NCBI GenBank assembly: GCA_027002755.1
Contig: JALWZI010000172.1
Location: forward strand, 1 to 5,113
Reading direction: 5' to 3'
From: Campylobacteraceae bacterium
GTDB lineage: Bacteria > Campylobacterota > Campylobacteria > Campylobacterales > Sulfurovaceae
DNA length: 5,113 nucleotides
Numbering within the stretch: position 1 is the stretch's first letter; each line of letters begins with the position of its first letter. The notes beneath the pieces are model-generated. The model saw only the letters and a list, made by a program, of their open reading frames with translations, was not told the DNA's origin and searched no databases. The position numbers were made by a program, and so were the translations under genes. Positions 1 to 5,113 of the stretch are shown here, one piece after another.

Positions 1-464
1 TCGCGGGACGCAGCGCTTCGGCCTATGCCGCGGAGATCGGGACCATGAAGATCACCGAGGAGATCAGCGCCATGCGGACCATGGGATTCGACCCCTTCTT
101 CTTCCTGGTCATCCCCAGGATCGTGGCGCTGGTGATCGCCCTGCCTCTGCTCATCTTCTTCTCCGACATCACCGGAATCCTCGGCGGGATGATCGCCACC
201 AAAGCCCAGGTGGATATCTCCTACTCCTTCTTTCTCTCCCGCCTCCAGGAGGTCCTGGAGGCCAAGCACTACGTCCTGGGGATCATCAAAGGTCCCTTCT
301 TCGCCATGATCATCGCCGCGACAGGATGTTTTCACGGGTTTCGGGTGACCGGGGATACCGAGAGCATTGGGATCGAGACCACCGCCAGTGTCGTGCACGC
401 GATCTTCTTCGTCATCGCCTGCGACGCCCTCTTCGCCGTCATCTACACACAGTTGGGGTACTGA
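1..464 (+). CDS. mlaE: MlaE-type ABC transporter permease, 3' part (5' end outside window)
   Basis: This is the integral inner-membrane permease of an MCE-family lipid ABC transporter, the subunit that passes phospholipid or another hydrophobic substrate between the membrane and the MCE protein. The frame is open from base 3 and the gene must start upstream of the window; 153 C-terminal residues are visible. The first visible residues (GRSASAYAAEIGTMKITEEI, then MGFDP) match the conserved MlaE-family cytoplasmic motif GR-x-AxAxELGTMK-TEQ-DAL-x-MG-x-DP. Hydrophobic segments at about visible residues 33-53, 91-109 and 129-148, and the near-terminal GDTESIGIETTASVV motif, also fit the family. 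The first in-frame ATG in the window (base 45) lies inside the conserved motif and is not the start. The stop is one base before the ATPase ATG, so the two are coupled. Campylobacter homologues are called iamB. Whether the unseen N terminus carries a fused STAS (MlaB-like) domain cannot be told here. Confidence 0.93.
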   Translation, partial: AGRSASAYAAEIGTMKITEEISAMRTMGFDPFFFLVIPRIVALVIALPLLIFFSDITGILGGMIATKAQVDISYSFFLSRLQEVLEAKHYVLGIIKGPFFAMIIAATGCFHGFRVTGDTESIGIETTASVVHAIFFVIACDALFAVIYTQLGY

Positions 465-465
465 G

Positions 466-1272
466 ATGGAACCGATCATCCAGATGCGCGACATCCATAC
501 CCGTTTCGGAGACACCATCGTCCATGACGGGGTCGATCTGACGGTCAATCCCGGCGAGATCTACGCCATCCTCGGTGAGAGCGGTGCCGGCAAGTCGGTC
601 CTGGTCAAAGAGATCATCATGCTCCTCAAACCCGTTTCCGGAACGATCCGTGTCCTGGGAAAGGACCTGGCGAAGATCAGCTACCCGGAACAGCAGGAGC
701 TCCGCCGCAGCTGGGGGGTCCTCTTTCAGTTCGGTGCGCTCTTTACCTCGCTGACCGTAGCGGAAAACATCGCCCTGCCCCTCAAGGAGTACACCACAGT
801 CCCCAAACCGCTTCTGGAAAAGATTATCCGGGAGAAGCTGGAGATGGTGGGGCTTCACTCCCGGGCCGCCTCCCTCTACCCCTCGGAACTCAGCGGCGGA
901 ATGATCAAGCGCGCCGCCCTGGCAAGGGCTCTGGCCATGGACCCCAAACTCCTCTTCCTCGACGAACCCACCTCCGGACTCGACCCCATCGGAGCAAGGG
1001 CCTTCGACCGCCTCATCGTCGATCTGCGGGATGCCCTGGACATCACCGTGGTGATGATCACCCACGATCTCGATTCGATCTTTACCATTGTCGACCGGAT
1101 GGCGGTCCTAGCCGACAAACACGTCGTCGCCGAGGGGACGCTTCGGGAGGTTCTTGCCTCCGACCATCCTTTTGTCCAGCGATTCTTCAAAAACGAATAC
1201 ATCTCCAAACGATTTATGGGTAAAATACCGGAAGAGAAGTCAGCCAAAGAGGCCGGGGAGTCGCATGTATAG
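466..1272 (+). CDS. mlaF: MlaF-type ABC transporter ATP-binding protein
   Basis: This is the cytoplasmic ATPase that powers the MCE lipid transporter, working as a dimer under the MlaE permease. It has 268 residues, the usual family length. All ABC motifs are intact: Walker A GESGAGKS at 37-44, Q-loop Q88 in LFQFGALF, signature LSGGM at 142-146, Walker B LLFLDEP at 162-168 with E167 as catalytic glutamate, D-loop SGLD at 170-173 and switch H200. LFQFGALFTSLTV followed by LSGGM rather than LSGGQ is typical of the MlaF branch. The ATG at 466 was chosen because it begins the conserved first strand (MEPIIQMRDI) one base after the permease stop. A weak GGGG at 455-458 lies 7 nt upstream. The frame is open back to base 367, but that extra sequence reads the permease gene out of frame. 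The C-terminal tail (about 245-268) is charged and overlaps the MCE start by 8 nt. The Campylobacter homologue is iamA. Confidence 0.96.
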   Translation: MEPIIQMRDIHTRFGDTIVHDGVDLTVNPGEIYAILGESGAGKSVLVKEIIMLLKPVSGTIRVLGKDLAKISYPEQQELRRSWGVLFQFGALFTSLTVAENIALPLKEYTTVPKPLLEKIIREKLEMVGLHSRAASLYPSELSGGMIKRAALARALAMDPKLLFLDEPTSGLDPIGARAFDRLIVDLRDALDITVVMITHDLDSIFTIVDRMAVLADKHVVAEGTLREVLASDHPFVQRFFKNEYISKRFMGKIPEEKSAKEAGESHV

Positions 1273-2197
1273 CAGAATCAACTATACGATGGTAGGAGTA
1301 TTTGTTCTGCTCTTTACGCTGTTGGCCCTGGGATTCGGCTTCTGGCTGGCCAAATACGGCTTCGAAGAGAAATACGACTACTACTATCTCTACTTCACCG
1401 AACCGGTCGACGGGCTGACCCTCGACTCCTCCGTCAAGCTCAAAGGGGTCGATGTGGGCAAGGTCAGTTCCATCGAAGTCGATCCCGACAATGTCGAGCG
1501 GATCCGGGTGGAGATCCGGCTCAAGGAGGGGACGCCCATCGTTGAGGGAATGTACGCCCTTCTCAAACTCCAGGGAATCACCGGTCTGAGCTATGTCCAG
1601 ATCGAGGGAGGCAAACGCGGTGCTCCCCGACTGACCGCCGCCGAGGGCAAGATCCCGGTCATCCCGACCCGGGAATCCCTCATTCATCAGCTGAGCAAGG
1701 ATGCCCCCGCCCTTCTGGATCGGCTCCAATCCGCCGCCAATGCCCTCGATCGGATCTTCTCCGAGCACAATCAGCGTCAATTCACCCGTATTCTGGACAA
1801 CACCGCCGAAGCTACCGCCAAAGCTACCGAAGTGGAGGATCGTTTCATCGCCCTCTCCGATGAGTTCAACCGAACGTTGCAGCATTTTGACCGCCAATCG
1901 ACCGAACTGGTGGACTCCGTCCAACGCATCACCCGGACACTGGATGAGAAACTGCCCACCCTGATGGACGATGTGGACCAGGCCGGCCGCAATGTCGCCC
2001 AGGTCGCCCGGGGGATCGACCGGCGCCTGAAACGGGGCGAATATGACCTGCGCAAAATGATCCGCCCCATCCAGATCGACATCCGGGAGCTCAGCTACAG
2101 CTATCAGGAGCTCTCCGAGGATCTCAAAGCCCTCAGCCGGCATCCCTCTTCCCTAATCTTCGGCTCCGGCCATCCTCCGAAAGGACCAGGTGAATGA
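1265..2197 (+). CDS. mlaD: MlaD-like MCE-domain protein with long helical C terminus
   Basis: This is a substrate-binding MCE protein, anchored in the inner membrane and projecting into the periplasm, where MCE proteins form hexameric rings with a central lipid channel. It has 310 residues: one N-terminal membrane helix at about 10-29, an MCE domain at about 38-116 (FTEPVDGL, SSVKLKGVDVGKVSSIEV and LLKLQGITGLSYVQIEGG are the recognisable blocks), then about 160 mostly helical residues with coiled-coil character to about 290. A terminal RHPSSLIFG (292-300) matches the HPS-LIFG-like motif often seen at the end of such proteins. E. coli MlaD is about 183 residues and lacks this long tail; the tail suggests a helical needle or tube reaching across the periplasm, which is inference. 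The start at 1265 is supported by GGGGAG at 1255-1260 with 4-nt spacing; the longer open frame from 1154 reads the ATPase gene out of frame. The gene overlaps the ATPase by 8 nt and the lipoprotein by 4 nt. Confidence 0.94.
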   Translation: MYSRINYTMVGVFVLLFTLLALGFGFWLAKYGFEEKYDYYYLYFTEPVDGLTLDSSVKLKGVDVGKVSSIEVDPDNVERIRVEIRLKEGTPIVEGMYALLKLQGITGLSYVQIEGGKRGAPRLTAAEGKIPVIPTRESLIHQLSKDAPALLDRLQSAANALDRIFSEHNQRQFTRILDNTAEATAKATEVEDRFIALSDEFNRTLQHFDRQSTELVDSVQRITRTLDEKLPTLMDDVDQAGRNVAQVARGIDRRLKRGEYDLRKMIRPIQIDIRELSYSYQELSEDLKALSRHPSSLIFGSGHPPKGPGE

Positions 2198-2775
2198 CGC
2201 GACTTCTCTCCCTCGCCGTGGCCACGGTGATCACCCTGATGCTGACGGCCTGCAGCGGCCGATCGCTGCAGATGTATACCCTCTCCGCCCAGGGGACCCT
2301 CCCCAAGGTCTCTCCCCGTTTCTCCTCCCTGCGGGTCGACTACCCCAAAGGGATCGAAGACACCATGGGGACCCGGATCTATTTCAGCCGAAGCGACCTG
2401 ACCCAGTCCTACTACAGCTACAGCCAGTGGAGCAAATCGCTCAACCGCATCCTCATGGCCAATCTCATCGAGGCGCTGCAGCGCAGCGGCCTGGCACGAA
2501 CGGTCCTGGACTACGCCTCGGAAGCCGAAGCCGCCTACGAGCTGGAGAGTACCGTCTACCGCTTCGAACACCGGATCACCCCGGAGGGATCCTTCGCCGA
2601 TGTCTCCATCGGCCTACGCCTGCTGCGCGGCAGGGACCGGCATCTGATCGCCTCACATATATTCAGCTACCGCATTCCCTGCCGCAGTACCGATGCAGCC
2701 GGCTTCGTCGAAGCGGCCAACCAGGCCGTCTCACGCCTCAGTGTCGATATGATCAAGTGGCTGGCGAAGCGGTGA
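2194..2775 (+). CDS. ABC-type transport auxiliary lipoprotein (PqiC-like, PF03886-type)
   Basis: This is probably the outer-membrane lipoprotein partner of the MCE transporter, receiving or docking the periplasmic MCE assembly. It has 193 residues. A signal peptide with hydrophobic core ends in the lipobox LTAC, giving lipidated Cys20; the next residue is Ser, not the Asp inner-membrane retention signal known from enterobacteria. The mature protein matches the auxiliary lipoprotein family in layout: YTL near the start (residues 29-31), a conserved TRIYFSRSDLTQSYYSYSQW block (64-83), then a helix with LMANLIEALQRSGL and a beta-rich second half ending in a C-terminal helix. The ATG overlaps the MCE stop as ATGA, with AAGGA at 2181-2185 upstream (8-nt spacing). 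It sits where mlaC is found in enterobacterial mla operons. The equivalent Campylobacter locus also ends with a lipoprotein, to my recollection. Family call is from motif recognition only. Confidence 0.87.
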   Translation: MTRLLSLAVATVITLMLTACSGRSLQMYTLSAQGTLPKVSPRFSSLRVDYPKGIEDTMGTRIYFSRSDLTQSYYSYSQWSKSLNRILMANLIEALQRSGLARTVLDYASEAEAAYELESTVYRFEHRITPEGSFADVSIGLRLLRGRDRHLIASHIFSYRIPCRSTDAAGFVEAANQAVSRLSVDMIKWLAKR

Positions 2776-2791
2776 AGGTCAAAGAGCGCCC

Positions 2792-3133
2792 ATGGATGAA
2801 AATCTGACCCTTGCGATCCGCGACAAACTGCCGACCCTTCCCTGGCTGGAGATGGGAAGCGGCTTTCTCATCGGTCTGGCTGTCGGCTATTTTCTCAAAA
2901 AGAGTTTCAAAGTCCTCCTCCTGCTGATGGGAATCGGAATCGTGATCATCTTTTTGCTCGAGAGTCAGCATGTGGTGACCATCAACGAGGACGGTCTCTC
3001 TCACACCGTCTCCCAGGGAACCGAGCTTTTCAAGGAATTCGCCTCCTTTCTCAAGGCACGACTCTCCCGCCTCAACGTCGCCGGTGGTGCCTCTGCTGTA
3101 GCCGGGTTTTTCACCGGTCTGAAAATGGGGTGA
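2792..3133 (+). CDS. FUN14-family small membrane protein
   Basis: This is a 113-residue membrane protein of the FUN14 (PF04930) type. The family is named after yeast FUN14 and includes FUNDC1, a eukaryotic mitochondrial outer-membrane protein; the bacterial members have no established role. The recognisable core is GSGFLIGLAVGYFLKKSFK (22-40), matching the family's Gly-rich first helix ending in GY-x-x-KK, followed directly by a second helix (41-57, VLLLLMGIGIVIIFLLE), a polar stretch with VTINEDG (62-68), an amphipathic segment (75-95) and a third helix (about 97-110, Gly/Ala-rich) ending at the C terminus. The start follows AAAGAG (2781-2786) by 5 nt and lies 16 nt after the lipoprotein stop, so it is most likely the last gene of the MCE operon. 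This context suggests a link to envelope lipid homeostasis, which is inference from position alone. Confidence 0.8.
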   Translation: MDENLTLAIRDKLPTLPWLEMGSGFLIGLAVGYFLKKSFKVLLLLMGIGIVIIFLLESQHVVTINEDGLSHTVSQGTELFKEFASFLKARLSRLNVAGGASAVAGFFTGLKMG

Positions 3134-3140
3134 CACACCA

Positions 3141-3174
3141 CTTCTTTCTCTTTCCCTTTTCTCCTCTTCTTTTC
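3141..3174 (+). other. 34-base homopyrimidine tract; possible Rho-loading region
   Basis: All 34 bases are C or T, and the plus strand has no G from 3134 to 3174. The tract begins 7 nt after the FUN14 stop. Many YC dinucleotides, lack of G and expected lack of RNA structure are the features of Rho utilisation sites, and no hairpin-plus-T-run terminator is visible at the operon end, so Rho-dependent termination is a reasonable guess. It may equally be simple compositional skew. Confidence 0.35.
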
Positions 3175-3275
3175 GAAATAGACATAGCTTTTTTTCTTAA
3201 TTATTATAAAAAAATGCAAATATTAAACGACAATTATTTTTCTATAGCAAAAACACTCCCTTTTCTTCCGGATGA

Positions 3276-3284
3276 TGTTATAAT
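3276..3284 (+). promoter_or_regulatory. Extended -10 promoter (TGT-TATAAT)
   Basis: A perfect TATAAT hexamer lies at 3279-3284, preceded by TG at 3276-3277, giving an extended -10 element of the sigma-70 class. There is no convincing -35 hexamer 16-18 nt upstream (that stretch is CT-rich), which is normal for extended -10 promoters and for Campylobacterota. Transcription would begin near 3290-3292 and give a leader of about 67 nt before the ATG at 3358. The surrounding 3175-3315 stretch is strongly AT-rich. It would drive the tail-anchored protein gene and probably queH. Confidence 0.7.
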
Positions 3285-3294
3285 ATTTAAAATG

Positions 3295-3321
3295 ACTTTT
3301 TAATTTTGTGTTCAAAAAAGT
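3295..3321 (+). repeat. Inverted repeat in the leader (7-bp arms)
   Basis: ACTTTTT (3295-3301) and AAAAAGT (3315-3321) are perfect inverted arms around a 13-nt loop, inside which TTTTG (3304-3308) and CAAAA (3313-3317) can form an alternative 5-bp stem with a TGTT loop. Both use mostly A-T pairs and the second arms overlap, so only one could form at a time. The element lies just after the predicted transcription start. Chance occurrence in AT-rich sequence is quite possible. Confidence 0.3.
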
Positions 3322-3357
3322 GTCGCGGTTGTATTGCGCGAAGAGAGGGAGGAAAAG

Positions 3358-4173
3358 ATGTATACCTTGATGAAGAATAAAAATTTCGCTTTGACCAAAA
3401 CCATCGTAGAGATCGAATCGAAAGAGATCGAATTGGTCTCTATACGACAACTGGAATCCCCGAAAGGGAAAAAAGAGTCCCATCCCGGTCCCGTTCGGGC
3501 CATCGAAGGGTGTGGCGAGATCCATCCTCCGCTCTGCACCATCCATGACAACCAGTTCTCCCGGGTCTGTTTCAGGATCGTCGAAGATGCGAGCGTCTCC
3601 TTTCCCATGGATTTCGAAACGGCCAAAGGAGTCATCCGGCTCAACGATCGAAACTCCCTGAATGGAACGGATCTCGATGCGGACCGACTGCATTGTGAGA
3701 GCGATTATTCCCAATCCATTCCGGACCCGACTCTCACCGAAAAGCCCGAGGATACTGAACAGTCACCGCCCATGATCCAGGTCTGTCTCCCCCCTGAAAG
3801 CTTCGAGGAGATCGTCGAGGCTTTCCGCTATGGCAATTCTCCCACTCTCATCACCCGTTTCGCCATCCATACCTTCACCATCCTGAGCGAGGACGGCAAG
3901 AACGCTCCCCCCTACTCCGTCGCCAAAGACGTCAATTATATCTCCACCGGGCTCAAGGCCTACCTGGCCGACTACGAGATCCGTACCCCCCTCTCGACCT
4001 CCATGGAGGAGGATGGACCGGTCTGTGAGCCGACGACCTCTCCCCCTCCCCCGGTGTCTGAAATCTCCTCCGAGATGAGAGAGCCGCTCCGACAGATCAA
4101 TCGTCGCCTGGGAGTCCTGACCTCCCTTTCCGTTCTCTGGTCCCTCTATTTTCTGTATACTATCCTCTTCTAA
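3358..4173 (+). CDS. Hypothetical protein with a single C-terminal membrane anchor
   Basis: I do not recognise this 271-residue protein. There is no signal peptide. Residues 1-115 look like a soluble, mixed-structure region; 116-138 are a polar, acidic, Pro-rich linker; 139-210 look like a second folded part (QVCLPPESFEEIVEAF, then LITRFAIHTFTIL); 211-240 are a low-complexity linker with PPPP at 229-232, a possible EF-P-dependent stall site; and 251-271 form one hydrophobic helix ending at the last residue, preceded by basic RQINRR. That is the plan of a tail-anchored inner-membrane protein with its body in the cytoplasm. Six cysteines (52, 60, 71, 113, 143, 223) are scattered without a metal-site pattern. 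The ATG at 3358 was chosen because AGGGAGGA (3346-3353) precedes it ideally; the frame can extend to a TTG at 3334, but then the Shine-Dalgarno would lie inside the gene. It has its own promoter and precedes queH by 63 nt. Confidence 0.8.
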   Translation: MYTLMKNKNFALTKTIVEIESKEIELVSIRQLESPKGKKESHPGPVRAIEGCGEIHPPLCTIHDNQFSRVCFRIVEDASVSFPMDFETAKGVIRLNDRNSLNGTDLDADRLHCESDYSQSIPDPTLTEKPEDTEQSPPMIQVCLPPESFEEIVEAFRYGNSPTLITRFAIHTFTILSEDGKNAPPYSVAKDVNYISTGLKAYLADYEIRTPLSTSMEEDGPVCEPTTSPPPPVSEISSEMREPLRQINRRLGVLTSLSVLWSLYFLYTILF

Positions 4174-4236
4174 AAAACCCTCCGCTCCCAGTCGGGGATG
4201 GCGGCGTCATCACACATCAATATCGAAGAGGTCAAG

Positions 4237-5113
4237 ATGCTGGTTCATATCTGCTGTGCCGTCGACAGCCACTACTTCCTCCAGAAACTCCGGGAGGAGT
4301 ACCCCGGGGAGCGGCTTGTTGGCTTCTTCTACGACCCCAACATCCACCCCTACAGTGAATACCGCCTTCGCCTGTTGGAAGTGGAGCGCAGCTGCCGTCA
4401 GCTGGGGATCGAACTCATCGAAGGCCCTTACGACTACACGGCCTGGATGGCGGCGGTCCGGGGGCAGGAGAACGAGCCGGAAAAGGGACGCCGCTGCGCC
4501 GTCTGTTTCGACCGGCGTTTCGAGGTGAGTGCTGCCAAGGCGGCGGAGCTGGGAGAGAGACGTTTCACCTCCACGCTTCTTACCTCTCCCAAAAAATCCC
4601 TCAGGCAGCTCCGGGAGGAGGGAGAGAGGCTGGCAGAGCGCTACGGCCTGGAGTTTGTCGCCCCCGACTATCGCAAAGCTTCGGGAACCCAGGAACAGAA
4701 CCTCATGGCCAAGGAGGCCCAACTCTACCGCCAGGACTATTGCGGCTGTCTTTTCGGCCTGACGATGCAGCGCCGGCAGCAGGAGAAGCTGGCCGACGAA
4801 CTCATGGTCCCCGTCTCGGGCCAGATCCAGCACGAATCCATCGAAGAGCGCCTGGCTCTTTATGAAAAAAGGATCGAGCTGGAGGAGCGGGGGATTCCCT
4901 ACCGGATCCTCCGGGAGCGCTTCCTCAACTGGCGGCTCCTTTCTGGACTGCTTCGGGTGCGTAAAGAGCCCGTTCCGGCTCATATCCTCCCCTATTCCAC
5001 CCTCAAAAAGGAGTATACCCGCGGACGGGTTGAGGAGCATCTGGGCGCACTGGGCCTCATGAACCGGGATGAAGTGAAGTTCCTCACCCTGTCCGATTAC
5101 AATCGGCTCACCG
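4237..5113 (+). CDS. queH: Epoxyqueuosine reductase QueH (3' end outside window)
   Basis: QueH reduces epoxyqueuosine to queuosine at position 34 of tRNAs with GUN anticodons, the last step of queuosine synthesis; it is an iron-sulfur enzyme unrelated to the cobalamin-dependent QueG. The frame is open from 4237 to the end (292 codons, no stop), so the gene is 3'-truncated by the window. Family hallmarks are the N-terminal HICC pair (C6, C7), FYDPNIHPYSEYRLR (31-45), the RRCAVCF motif (C87, C90), TSTLLTSPKK (111-120), PDYRK (143-147) and YCGC (C169, C171). Minimal QueH proteins are about 180-200 residues; here at least 95 more follow, which fits longer versions I associate with Campylobacterota. 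The ATG at 4237 follows AAGAGG (4226-4231) by 5 nt and puts the CC motif at its usual place; an in-frame ATG at 4198 would add 13 residues but has poorly placed Shine-Dalgarno sequence. It is probably co-transcribed with the gene upstream. Confidence 0.93.
   Translation, partial: MLVHICCAVDSHYFLQKLREEYPGERLVGFFYDPNIHPYSEYRLRLLEVERSCRQLGIELIEGPYDYTAWMAAVRGQENEPEKGRRCAVCFDRRFEVSAAKAAELGERRFTSTLLTSPKKSLRQLREEGERLAERYGLEFVAPDYRKASGTQEQNLMAKEAQLYRQDYCGCLFGLTMQRRQQEKLADELMVPVSGQIQHESIEERLALYEKRIELEERGIPYRILRERFLNWRLLSGLLRVRKEPVPAHILPYSTLKKEYTRGRVEEHLGALGLMNRDEVKFLTLSDYNRLT

Noticed and set aside
439..1065. Minus-strand open frame of 208 codons
   Set aside because: It is antisense to the ATPase gene, which has every ABC motif intact.
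1214..2143. Minus-strand open frame of 309 codons
   Set aside because: It lies fully antisense to the MCE gene; its composition (Gly/Asp/Glu-rich without family motifs) is what the reverse strand of a GC-rich gene gives, and the plus-strand protein has clear MCE motifs.
2190..2807. Plus-strand open frame of 205 codons starting 4 nt before the lipoprotein
   Set aside because: It is rich in Pro, Arg and Gln without any motif, and overlaps the lipoprotein gene in another frame; the lipobox and family motifs support the 2194 frame.
3187..3216. Possible intrinsic terminator (T run and A run around 3189-3214)
   Set aside because: The potential stem is only A-T pairs with an unmatched base and no GC-rich hairpin before the T run, so it is better explained by AT-rich composition.
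3334..3357. TTG start giving 8 extra residues to the tail-anchored protein
   Set aside because: The ideal Shine-Dalgarno at 3346-3353 would be inside the gene, and no such site precedes the TTG.
3223..3714. Minus-strand open frame across the AT-rich region
   Set aside because: It crosses the promoter region and the start of the tail-anchored protein gene, and has no recognisable motif or good start.
4198..4236. Upstream ATG for queH at 4198
   Set aside because: It is in frame, but it would push the HICC motif away from the N terminus and has GGGG directly abutting the ATG, while 4237 has a well-spaced AAGAGG.
4210..5040. Minus-strand open frame of 276 codons
   Set aside because: It is antisense to queH, whose cysteine motifs and Shine-Dalgarno are clear; no recognisable domain is seen in the antisense protein.

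Overview
The window looks like a moderately GC-rich Gram-negative chromosome segment, most plausibly from Campylobacterota (a Sulfurovum/Nitratifractor-like lineage). This is inferred from three things: an MCE-type ABC operon ordered permease-ATPase-MCE protein-lipoprotein (the layout known from the Campylobacter iamB/iamA locus), a long QueH starting MLVHICC, and GC-rich genes separated by one very AT-rich promoter region. The taxon was not tested by any search.

Bases 1-3133 hold a tightly packed plus-strand operon for lipid transport between the inner and outer membranes. It contains the 3' part of an MlaE-type permease, a complete MlaF-type ATPase, an MlaD-type MCE protein with an unusually long helical tail, a PqiC-like auxiliary lipoprotein (PF03886 type), and a small FUN14-family membrane protein. 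Junctions are a 1-nt gap, an 8-nt overlap, a 4-nt ATGA overlap and a 16-nt gap, which argues for translational coupling and a single transcript. No mlaC or mlaB gene lies downstream of the ATPase in the visible part; the lipoprotein takes the place where mlaC would be expected.

Bases 3134-3357 are a non-coding, strongly AT-rich stretch. It opens with a G-free, 34-base homopyrimidine run just after the operon, a possible Rho-loading region. It also contains a clear extended -10 promoter (TGT-TATAAT) and a roughly 67-nt leader with a small inverted repeat.

Bases 3358-4173 encode a 271-residue protein I cannot assign to a family. It has a soluble body, a Ser/Thr/Pro/acidic linker and one C-terminal membrane helix, so it looks tail-anchored. 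From 4237 to the window's end runs queH, the metal-dependent epoxyqueuosine reductase of queuosine-tRNA synthesis, with a C-terminal extension and no stop inside the window. It probably shares the transcript of the tail-anchored protein, since no terminator or promoter is evident in the 63-nt gap.

All supported genes are on the plus strand. The long minus-strand open frames are antisense shadows of GC-rich genes. I see no RNA genes, mobile elements or CRISPR arrays.
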